From positions 1 through 35,245 of the forward strand of contig JAVCDD010000354.1 of the NCBI GenBank assembly GCA_030765125.1: a DNA stretch of 35,245 nucleotides, given 5' to 3'. The DNA is from Candidatus Hatepunaea meridiana. GTDB lineage: Bacteria; Electryoneota; AABM5-125-24; Hatepunaeales; Hatepunaeaceae. The notes under the pieces were generated by a model that had not been told where the DNA came from, made no database searches, and was given only the letters and a program-made list of their open reading frames with translations. Positions 24,071 to 32,700 of the stretch are shown here, piece by piece. Each line of letters opens with the position of its first letter. Position 1 is the stretch's first letter. The position numbers and the translations under genes were made by a program.

Positions 24071-24137
24071 TTTATTTTACTTTAGAAGCAGGATTTTTCA
24101 CTGCTGAGAACGCAGAAAAAACAGAGAAGAATTAAAG

Positions 24138-25112
24138 ATGTCATTTCCAATAGAACGTCCCCGTCGATTACGCAGAAGTGAAGCGCTTAGAAATCTGGTC
24201 AGAGAAACGCATCTTAATGTTTATGACCTCGTTCAACCTTTATTCGTCGTTCCAAGGGAAGATGTGCGTACTGAAATCAGTAGTATGCCTGGTCAATACC
24301 ATTTATCGGTAGATCAGGTAGTGAAGGAAGCAGTTCGTATCCATTCACTTGGTTTGTCGGCAATAATTCTGTTCGGTATCCCTGAAGGTAAGGATTCGCA
24401 AGGCAGCGGAGCTTATGCTGAAGACGGTATTGTCCAGCGAGCAGTGCAAGCTATAAAAAACACAGTTCCCGATCTTTTAGTAATCACTGACGTCTGCCTC
24501 TGTGAATATACCAGCCATGGACACTGTGGAATGATAAAAGACGGTGAAGTAGACAACGATTCAACGCTTGAATTACTGGCAGAAACCGCTGTCAGCCAGG
24601 CGCGCGCCGGAGCTGATATCGTGGCTCCTTCAGATATGATGGATGGCAGGGTTGAAGCGATACGCGAAGCTCTTGATGCGAATGGGTTTATTGATATTGC
24701 CATACTTTCTTATGCTGTAAAATACGCTTCTGCCTATTATGGTCCTTTCCGTGAGGCTGTGGATTCTGCTCCCCAGTTCGGGAACCGGAAAGGCTACCAG
24801 ATGGATCCGGCAAACATTCAAGAAGCATTGCGAGAAGTTGAGTTGGATATCGAGGAAGGCGCTGATATAATTATGGTCAAACCCGGAGTTGCTTATCTTG
24901 ATGTGCTTGCCTCAGTTAAACAGGCATTCAGCAGAGTTACAGCATCATTTCAGGTGTCGGGTGAGTATGCTATGATTGAAGCCGCAGCGCGCAACGGTTG
25001 GATTGATAGAAAAGCGATTATAATGGAAACGCTCACTGCGTTTAAGCGTGCCGGAGCGGATTTCATTTTAACCTATTACGCTTCGGAAGTGGCGGAGTGG
25101 TTGAATTCTTAA
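24138..25112 (+). CDS. hemB: Delta-aminolevulinic acid dehydratase (porphobilinogen synthase)
   Basis: This cytoplasmic enzyme condenses two 5-aminolevulinate molecules into porphobilinogen, the first pyrrole of heme, siroheme and B12 synthesis. The 324-residue length is normal for the family. The Schiff-base lysines are K195 (in [15 protein letters not shown]) and K248 (in IIMVKPG). The zinc-site cysteines C120, C122 and C130 ([14 protein letters not shown]) are all present, so this should be a zinc-dependent rather than magnesium-only type. The start [18 protein letters not shown] matches known N-termini; a loose AGAGAAG lies about 12 bases upstream. hemL follows after a repeat-filled gap, and both may be cotranscribed. 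No other heme gene is in the window. Confidence 0.97.
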   Translation: MSFPIERPRRLRRSEALRNLVRETHLNVYDLVQPLFVVPREDVRTEISSMPGQYHLSVDQVVKEAVRIHSLGLSAIILFGIPEGKDSQGSGAYAEDGIVQRAVQAIKNTVPDLLVITDVCLCEYTSHGHCGMIKDGEVDNDSTLELLAETAVSQARAGADIVAPSDMMDGRVEAIREALDANGFIDIAILSYAVKYASAYYGPFREAVDSAPQFGNRKGYQMDPANIQEALREVELDIEEGADIIMVKPGVAYLDVLASVKQAFSRVTASFQVSGEYAMIEAAARNGWIDRKAIIMETLTAFKRAGADFILTYYASEVAEWLNS

Positions 25113-25285
25113 CCGCAGATTATGCTTCTCATCTTGTCATTCCCGCGAAGGCGGGAATCCAGAGTTTTCAAGTATTTAAAGCTCTTCAAACTGGATTCCC
25201 GCCTTCGCGGGAATGACAAAAGGGGAAGGATTCCAATAGAATTATGAATATAGAATCGGCTTTAAAAATCTGCGTAATCTGCGGA
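25113..25285. repeat. Nested palindromic element filling the hemB-hemL gap
   Basis: The outer arms CCGCAGATTATGC (25113-25125) and GCGTAATCTGCGG (25272-25284) match at 12 of 13 positions. Inside, a perfect 29-bp inverted repeat (25134-25162 against 25191-25219) begins TTGTCATTCCCGCGAAGG, and each arm contains its own small TTCCCGC/GCGGGAA hairpin. The element occupies nearly the whole spacer. The CATTCCCG(N)CGGGAATCCAG core is also found inside the second CotH gene at 33285 and 33762. Confidence 0.88.
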
Positions 25286-25323
25286 TAATAATGTTACGTA
25301 ACAAGAGTATCGCATCTACTGAT

Positions 25324-26616
25324 ATGAACAAATCACAATTACTTTTTAGTCGCGCTCAAAAGACGCTGCCCGGTGGTGTTAATTCACCGGTTAGGGCGTT
25401 TGGGGCGGTTGGCGGTACGCCTAAGTTTATCGTTAAAGCCAAAGGATGCACACTCACCGATGTTGACGGTCGGGAATACATAGATTATATCGGATCCTGG
25501 GGACCGATGATTCTTGGGCATTCACATCCGGAAGTGGTGAAAGCTATTGTAGGAGCAGCCAAACAGGGAACCAGCTACGGTATGCCTTGCCCGGCTGAGG
25601 TTGAACTTGCTGAAGAGATCATAAAACGGATTCCATCAATTGAGAAGATCCGTTTTGTGAACTCCGGTACTGAAGCAACAATGAGCGCTATCCGGTTGGC
25701 TCGGGCAACTACAGGACGAGATGTAATCGTCAAGTTCGCAGGCTGCTATCATGGTCATTCCGACAGCTTCCTGATCCAGGCGGGGTCGGGGGTTGCTACA
25801 TTAGGCTTACCGGACAGCCCCGGCGTTACAAAAGGCGCTGCCCAGGATACAAGAATCGCTCGTTTTAACGATATTGCTTCTGTTGAGGCGCTTTTCAGGT
25901 TAGAGGGAGACATAATAGCTGCTGTTATCGTTGAACCGGTGGCGGGCAATATGGGGGTGATTCCGCCACAAGAGGGTTTTCTGGAAGGACTGCGTGATCT
26001 ATGTTCAAAGTATAGCAGTATCCTGATATTCGACGAAGTTATGACAGGGTTTCGAGTGGCAGAGGGAGGCGCGCAGGAAATTTATGTTGTTAGTCCTGAC
26101 CTGACTACGTTCGGCAAGATAATAGGTGGTGGATTGCCTGTTGGCGCTTATGGAGGCAGACGTGAACTTATGTCACAGATTGCGCCGGAGGGACCGGTAT
26201 ATCAGGCTGGGACACTTTCCGGTAACCCACTGGCAATGGCTGCCGGTCTCAAGACGCTTCAATTGTTGAAATCGGATGTTTATGATAATATCGAGGATAT
26301 ATCAAAGAAACTCGAAAAGGGATTGATGTCCGCAGCGAAAGAAGCAAATATTGCGGTGATTGTTCAGCGTGTCGGTTCGATGTTGACGCTTTTCTTTTGC
26401 GATAAACCTGTTAGAAATATGAACGATGCCTCTCAAGCGGATCACAATAGATTCGGTAAGTTCTTCAATGCTATGCTTGACCAAGGTATTCATTTGCCTC
26501 CCAGCGGGTATGAAGCCTGGTTTATCTCGCTGGCGCATAGTGATGATGTCATTGACAGGACTGTTAATACTGCTTTTGAGGCGTTTAAGACTTTAAGTTC
26601 AGAGTTCGCACTTTAG
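25324..26616 (+). CDS. hemL: Glutamate-1-semialdehyde 2,1-aminomutase
   Basis: This PLP enzyme converts glutamate-1-semialdehyde to 5-aminolevulinate, the substrate of HemB, so the organism uses the C5 (tRNA-Glu) route. The family signatures are GGVNSPVRAFGAVGG near the N-terminus, VNSGTEATMSAIRLAR, GCYHGHSD, FDEVMTGFRV and the PLP lysine in TTFGKIIGGGLPVGAYGG. I chose ATG 25324 (430 aa) over 25291 (441 aa) because MNKSQLLFSRAQ aligns directly with the E. coli N-terminus and puts the lysine at 265 as there; neither start has a strong ribosome site. The last residues (LSSEFAL) are encoded by one arm of an inverted repeat (26593-26607), so the C-terminus may have been rewritten by a repeat. It follows hemB by about 210 bp. 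Confidence 0.96.
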   Translation: MNKSQLLFSRAQKTLPGGVNSPVRAFGAVGGTPKFIVKAKGCTLTDVDGREYIDYIGSWGPMILGHSHPEVVKAIVGAAKQGTSYGMPCPAEVELAEEIIKRIPSIEKIRFVNSGTEATMSAIRLARATTGRDVIVKFAGCYHGHSDSFLIQAGSGVATLGLPDSPGVTKGAAQDTRIARFNDIASVEALFRLEGDIIAAVIVEPVAGNMGVIPPQEGFLEGLRDLCSKYSSILIFDEVMTGFRVAEGGAQEIYVVSPDLTTFGKIIGGGLPVGAYGGRRELMSQIAPEGPVYQAGTLSGNPLAMAAGLKTLQLLKSDVYDNIEDISKKLEKGLMSAAKEANIAVIVQRVGSMLTLFFCDKPVRNMNDASQADHNRFGKFFNAMLDQGIHLPPSGYEAWFISLAHSDDVIDRTVNTAFEAFKTLSSEFAL

Positions 26617-26720
26617 TGTGCTGGGCTCAATATTCACTACATCAGTCTGGGAAGGAAAAACAACCTAAAGGTTGAACTCTAAACATTTAAGACAACCTAA
26701 AGGTTGAACTCTGAACTTAA
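26593..26720. repeat. Inverted repeat spanning the hemL end
   Basis: TTAAGTTCAGAGTTC (26593-26607, inside hemL) is perfectly inverted as GAACTCTGAACTTAA (26706-26720), immediately before the next gene's ATG. Between them lie two 21-bp direct repeats, listed separately. Confidence 0.75.
26660..26712. repeat. Two direct repeats with internal hairpins
   Basis: The 21-bp stretch at 26660-26680 (ACAACCTAAAGGTTG then AACTCT) is repeated exactly at 26692-26712. Each copy contains CAACCT-AA-AGGTTG, a perfect 6-bp hairpin. The unit is about 32 bp. Confidence 0.85.
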
Positions 26721-26721
26721 G

Positions 26722-29646
26722 ATGATAATTCAATTAAAAACCAAAATACATAGCGGTTTTGAAGTAGTAATTGTCGCACTCACCTTGTTATTGCTGATAT
26801 CAAATCCGCTTCAATCATTGGAACTACGATCATACTACATTGATTGTGATCCGGATGAGTTCACATACATAATAGACCATCCTCAAGAGACCCGTGAGAT
26901 TGATTGCTCATTCGAGTATAATCATCAAGTAAGGCATAATGTTCGATTCCGATTGCGCGGTGAGAGCAGTCGCACTTATCGGAAGAAATCATTCAAGTTG
27001 AATTTTGACGCCAATGACCGATTCTTTGGTCGAGATAAGATGAATCTGGTTTCGGGATGGACGGATTCGAGTTTTTGCAGGGAGTTTTTTGCCTACGACT
27101 TTTACCATCAAGCCGGATTACCAGCTTCAAATGTATGGTTTGTTAGATTATATGTAAATAACAGGTATATTGGACTATATATCGACGTTGAGCAGATAGA
27201 TGAGCATTATCTGGTGCAAGCTGATTTTCCCAGAGATGCGACAATCTTTAAAGCTGATGGAAATGGGTGTTTACTGCGATCTACTGACGACTTTGAAAGA
27301 AACTGGGAAAAGAAAACAAATGTTGAAACTGGTTTTTATGACCTTCACAGATTGATTAAATGGTTGGAAAATGTACCGGATGAAATATTCTTTGATGGAT
27401 TAGAACACTATTTTAACAGGCAGGAGCTGGCGCGGGTCATAGCTGTCAACGGGATAATAGCCAATACGTCAACATATTATCATAATTATTACCTGATTCA
27501 TAATCTCGATCAGGATGGAAAGTGGCAGATGCTGCCGTGGGATATGGACTATACTTTCTATTACAGGTATAATCATGGAACGCCTGGTTTCCTTGAATGC
27601 GGTCATTGGATGATGGGCACAAATATTCTCATCGTGAGATGTTGGTGTGACTGGCAGATGCGCGAAATAATCTTCGATCATATATGCGGGCTGGTTGATA
27701 GTGTATTTGTGGAGGATTATTACAGGACTTTTGTAGATACACTTGAGGATCTGCTTTACGATGCAGTTGACGAAGATACTTTAAAACAATACAGCACTGA
27801 GCAATTTGTCAACGCTGTACGCGCTTTCCCGGAAATAACCGCCGGCAGGGGTGCGAGAATGGCTGATAAAATGGAAAATTATCCTCTACCATTCGACCTT
27901 CGTTCGGCAGTCGTTACACCTGATGGCGTTTTCTTTTCCTGGGATCCAACTACTGTACCTAACGTTTCTGATATATTGTATAAGATTACGCTTTCGCATT
28001 CCGCAAACTTTCCTGCTGATGATGTTTCTTACATCACTGATATTGAATCACCATATTTACTATATGATCAAATTGATCCGGGGCAATACTATTGGCGTGT
28101 CGAAGCGAAAAGCGCTGACAATAAACGGACATCTTGTTTATCATATAACTCAGCCTTTGCCGTTCGGGAGAATGCTTTCCGTGGAACCACTATAATGGAT
28201 CCTATTGTTGAGGCAACAACCTGGACGGTTGAAGGGAGTCCCTACCGCCTGCCGGAAGGGTTGACTATCGAGGCTGACGCTGTCCTGACAATCGAATCAG
28301 GAGTGGTTGTCGGTATTGGACCTGATCAGGATGTAACCATCGAAGGCGGTCTCACGGCAATTGGAACGCGTTCTGATAGTATTCACTTCATGCGGCTTGA
28401 TCCATTGAGGAGCTGGCATTTCATAGATGCCGATCATCCTACTGATCCGATACGGTTATGCTTCACAGCCATTTCAGGTGGATATTATCTTGTAATGTGT
28501 CATAACGCTCAGTTGAACGTCTTCGACAGCAGTTTACGGAATGCCTGGCGGGCGATTGAAGCCTGGGATACGCCCATTCATTTGGAACGCGTGCATTTCG
28601 AGAACTTCACCGAAGAGGTTGTTGCAACACATAATAGTACCTCAATTATCAGATCCTGTCATTTTGCTTATGGACCGGTAAATCGTGAAAGCCAGGATAT
28701 GCTCGATTTCAATGATACACGTGATTTATTAGTTGAACGATGTGAGTTTTATTATTGTGATGATGAAGCCATAGATCTGGATAGAGTTCGCCATGCTCGA
28801 ATTATTAACAATCGCATAACAGGAAATCGAGGCAGTGGAATATCAATCGCCGGGTGGGACGCTGATGTTTATATAGCAAATAACATAATCACAGACTGCG
28901 TGGGAGGAATCGCAGTCAATAATCATTCCGGTGTACAGCTCTATAATAATATACTTGCTTTTAATGATGAAGGGCTCATAGTGGGGTATGAAGATGATGG
29001 AGGGGGTGCTTATGTTCGTAATACGGTTTTATGGCGTAACGGTACTCAGATCGTATTAGGAGTAAATGCAGCGCTCGACATAGCCTATAGTATGATTCAG
29101 GGCCCTCGCGTTTATCCGGGGGCAGGCAACCTTCGATTAAATGCGAATTTTATTGACCAGTGGAACAGGAATTTCGAACTTCGCGAAGATTCCCCCTTGA
29201 TTGATGCAGGTTACGGAACAAATCATCCATCCTTGGATTACTATGATGCCCGCAGGGTGGATATGCCTTTTGTAAATAATACCGGCGCTGGTGCAATCCG
29301 GTATGTTGACATCGGTGGATTTGAATATGGATCAGTTGGCGACTCCAATAGATGGACTGAACCGCCGGAAACATATCTGATACTTGAGAGTTATCCCAAT
29401 CCATTTAATTCGGTAACCAGGATCAGATTTAACGTTATTAATTGGTCAATGACAGCAGTTGAGATATTTGATATTACAGGTCGAAGAGTTTTTCAACGGA
29501 AATTTGAGAGAATTGAACCTGGATGGCATTCTATACTATGGGATAGTCGTAATAGCGCAGGCATGAAGATAGCTTCCGGTGTGTATTTCTGTCGAGTCCG
29601 TCAGGAAGCGGGTGAAAGGATTATTAAGTTGGCATTGATTAGGTAA
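26722..29646 (+). CDS. Secreted CotH-kinase-family protein with beta-helix and T9SS tail
   Basis: From ATG 26722 the product is 974 residues, with a hydrophobic signal segment at about 14-33. A CotH-type domain covers about 60-330: GESSRTYRKKSFKLNF, then NRYIGLYIDVEQID, then WQMLPWDMDYTFYY, whose WDxD matches the acidic metal-site motif of spore-coat kinase CotH. A fibronectin-like domain (about 400-480, YYWRVEAKS) follows. Next comes a right-handed beta-helix (about 490-840) with PbH1-like turns such as IINNRITGNRGSGISI and LYNNILAFNDEG. The last 85 residues are a T9SS tail (ESYPNPFNSVTRIRF ... GVYFCRV). A TTG start at 26704 is possible but lies in a repeat. Exported protein phosphorylation combined with surface glycan or adhesin binding is an inference; the kinase substrate is unknown. 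The next gene encodes a second CotH protein. Confidence 0.88.
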   Translation: MIIQLKTKIHSGFEVVIVALTLLLLISNPLQSLELRSYYIDCDPDEFTYIIDHPQETREIDCSFEYNHQVRHNVRFRLRGESSRTYRKKSFKLNFDANDRFFGRDKMNLVSGWTDSSFCREFFAYDFYHQAGLPASNVWFVRLYVNNRYIGLYIDVEQIDEHYLVQADFPRDATIFKADGNGCLLRSTDDFERNWEKKTNVETGFYDLHRLIKWLENVPDEIFFDGLEHYFNRQELARVIAVNGIIANTSTYYHNYYLIHNLDQDGKWQMLPWDMDYTFYYRYNHGTPGFLECGHWMMGTNILIVRCWCDWQMREIIFDHICGLVDSVFVEDYYRTFVDTLEDLLYDAVDEDTLKQYSTEQFVNAVRAFPEITAGRGARMADKMENYPLPFDLRSAVVTPDGVFFSWDPTTVPNVSDILYKITLSHSANFPADDVSYITDIESPYLLYDQIDPGQYYWRVEAKSADNKRTSCLSYNSAFAVRENAFRGTTIMDPIVEATTWTVEGSPYRLPEGLTIEADAVLTIESGVVVGIGPDQDVTIEGGLTAIGTRSDSIHFMRLDPLRSWHFIDADHPTDPIRLCFTAISGGYYLVMCHNAQLNVFDSSLRNAWRAIEAWDTPIHLERVHFENFTEEVVATHNSTSIIRSCHFAYGPVNRESQDMLDFNDTRDLLVERCEFYYCDDEAIDLDRVRHARIINNRITGNRGSGISIAGWDADVYIANNIITDCVGGIAVNNHSGVQLYNNILAFNDEGLIVGYEDDGGGAYVRNTVLWRNGTQIVLGVNAALDIAYSMIQGPRVYPGAGNLRLNANFIDQWNRNFELREDSPLIDAGYGTNHPSLDYYDARRVDMPFVNNTGAGAIRYVDIGGFEYGSVGDSNRWTEPPETYLILESYPNPFNSVTRIRFNVINWSMTAVEIFDITGRRVFQRKFERIEPGWHSILWDSRNSAGMKIASGVYFCRVRQEAGERIIKLALIR

Positions 29647-29738
29647 TAAGTATCAAGTGCCAAGTAACAGGCTACAGGTACAGTAGTATCAACTATTAAA
29701 CGGTTGGATTAACAGTTATTTAATCTGGAGGGTGCAAA

Positions 29739-32700
29739 ATGAGAGGATCGACCTTTCTGTTGATCATTCTTATAGTTTCTATACTTATATTTCCGCTACA
29801 AGCTCAAAATGTTGTAATCAATGAGATTATGTCGCTCAATGTCGAAACGGCTCCAGACGAGGACGGGGATTATCCTGACTGGATTGAACTCTATAATGCA
29901 GAAAATAATATCGTAAATCTTAAGGGATTTGGATTGTCCGATGATCCTGACGAACCGTTGAAATGGGTCTTGCCTGAGACGATAATTAACCCGCACAGAC
30001 ACCTTTTAGTCTTTGCATCAGGCAAGGATCGAAAGCTTTGGGCAAATCGAATTGAAACGATCATTACACATGGAGATACCTGGAGATACCGCATAGGGAA
30101 TAGACCGCCCCCCTATCCCTGGCGAGAGGCTGAATACGATGACAGTGACTGGCTTTCAGGTCCCAGTGGGTTTGGTTTTGGCGATTATGATGACTCAACA
30201 GAGACAGAACGGACGTTATCCATATATGTCCGTAAAACATTTAATATTGATGACCTTGCTAATGTTACAGGCGCACTGCTACACGTTGATTACGACGATG
30301 GTTTTGTTGCTTACCTGAATGGCGCTGAAATCGCTCGCGCCAATATTGGTACTCCGGGAACACAGCCGGCTTATAATACGCCTGCTGACCTGGACCATGA
30401 AGCTCTTATGTACCAAGGCTTGCCACCTGAATTATTTGAAATTGATAATGCACTGGAATTGCTCAATACCGGTCAGAATGTACTTGCCATTCAGGTTCAT
30501 AATAGTGATACTGCTTCATCTGATCTTAGCCTAATCCCCTTCTTAACACTTGGTTTGAACGCATCTCCACCGAATCCCAGGGGCGTACCGGAGGTTCTTG
30601 AGAGCGCCCTGCCTGCTTTTCATACAAATTTCAGAATACGTTCAGGTGGGGAACCATTGACACTATCCGACTCGACCGGACAGGTTATCGACAGCTTAGA
30701 ATCAATTACCATCCCCGGTGATATTTCCTACGGTCGTCGATCTGATGGTGAGGTGAGTTGGATGTTCTTCTTAGAACCAACGCCAAGGAGTTCCAATTCA
30801 GGTCAGGGTTGGGTGGATATTTCCGGTAAGCCGGAGTTTTCACCGGTTGGTGGCATTTATCCTGATGCAGTATCGATAAACATAATTCCACCTGCAGATA
30901 ATGCGTCTATTTACTACACTTTAGATGGCTCGAATCCCACAGAACAATCGGAAATTTATGCTGCACCGATTACAATTGATACAAGTACTGTTGTTAAAGC
31001 TGTAGCTTTTATCCCTGATCATCTGCCAAGTGAAATTGTAACCCAAAGTTATATTGTGGGTTATTCATCTGATTTTCCAATAATTTCCCTTTCTACCGAT
31101 CCGGTTAACCTGTGGGATGAAGATACTGGAATATATGTTCTTGGTCGTGAATACGAGCCGGATCCACCACACCGGGGCGCTAATTACTGGCAGGACTGGG
31201 AGAGACCGATTCATATAGAGTTTTTCGAACCCGATGGGTCGCTGGGATTCAGCGCTAATGCCGGTGTAAAGATCCACGGTGGATGGACGCGATTTTTTGA
31301 TCAAAAATCACTAGCCCTTTTTGCCCGTCAACAGTATGGCGATAATGATTTCGATTATCAGATATTTCCCGATTTGTCCATTGATAAGTTTGAAGCGGTT
31401 ATACTTCGTAATGGCGGCAGCGATTGGGATCATACAGGTTTCCGCGACGCATTTATGGTAAGTCTTATGGAGGGCGCTGATCTGGACGTCCAGGCATACC
31501 GTCCTTCAGTAATCTTTCTGAACGGCGTGTACTGGGGAATTCAAAACATCCGCGAAAAGAAGAATGAACATTATATAGCTTCTCATCACAATGTTGATGC
31601 TGATAGTATTGACAGGATGAATGTCTGGGGTGGAATTATGAACGGAGATAATAGTCATTTTAACGCTATGATGGACTTTGTCACCAACCGCGATATGAGT
31701 GATTCTGCAAATTATGAATATGTTACTACTTTGCTGGATGTGGATAATTTCATCAACTGGAATTTAGCCCATATCTACTTTGATAATACTGATTGGCCTG
31801 GCAACAACAATGAATTCTGGCGACCTCGTAGTCCAGGCGGTAAATGGCGGTGGATACTTTTTGATACGGATTTCGGGTTTGGATTGCACGATGATGAGGC
31901 TTATCGGCATAACACTCTTGAATTTGCTACAAATGACGAAGGCGATGCTTGGCCTAATCCTGCTTATGCGACGCTCCTGCTGCGGAAACTTCTTGAAAAT
32001 AGCAGATTTTCCAACGATTTTATCAATAGATTTGCCGATTTTATGAATTTTTATTTTCAACCTTCCCATATCAGAGATCGAATTGATCAGTTCAAAGCAA
32101 TGCTTGAAATAGAGATAGAAGCACATCTGGAGAGATGGGATAGGGATATGGAGGGTTGGAATGAGAAGGTTGACGAGCTTTACTACTTTGCTGAACAGCG
32201 ACCGGGACCTATGAGAGGTTTTATCCGGGAGTTCTTCAACCTGTCAGGAACAGCGAACGTAACCCTTAATGTCATACCTCCTCAAGCAGGTACTATAAAA
32301 ATCAACACGAAAACACCCTTAAGTTTTCCCTGGAATGGCGTTTACTTCAAGGACGTTCCTATTGAAATAACGGCTATACCTTCCGGTAATAACAGGTATC
32401 GTTTCTCCAGGTGGTCGGGATCACTGAATACTTCAGAACAGTCGGTTTCAGTTACATTGAATGGTAATGAGCGATTCATTGCTATTTTCGAGGAGATTAA
32501 CTACCAGGACAGCGGGATTGTAATAAATGAAATCAACTATAACAGCTCACCTGACTTTGACACTGAGGATTGGATTGAGCTTCATTCAATTTCAGGCAAT
32601 CACGATTTGGACGGTTATTTCCTCCGAGACGATGACAGCACAAATCAGTTTATATTCCCACCGGGCACCCTGCTTCGGGAGGGTGAATATCTAATCGTCA

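Noticed and set aside
29647..29738. Terminator or promoter between the two CotH genes
   Set aside because: No GC-rich stem with a T run and no convincing -35/-10 pair could be found, so cotranscription seems more likely.
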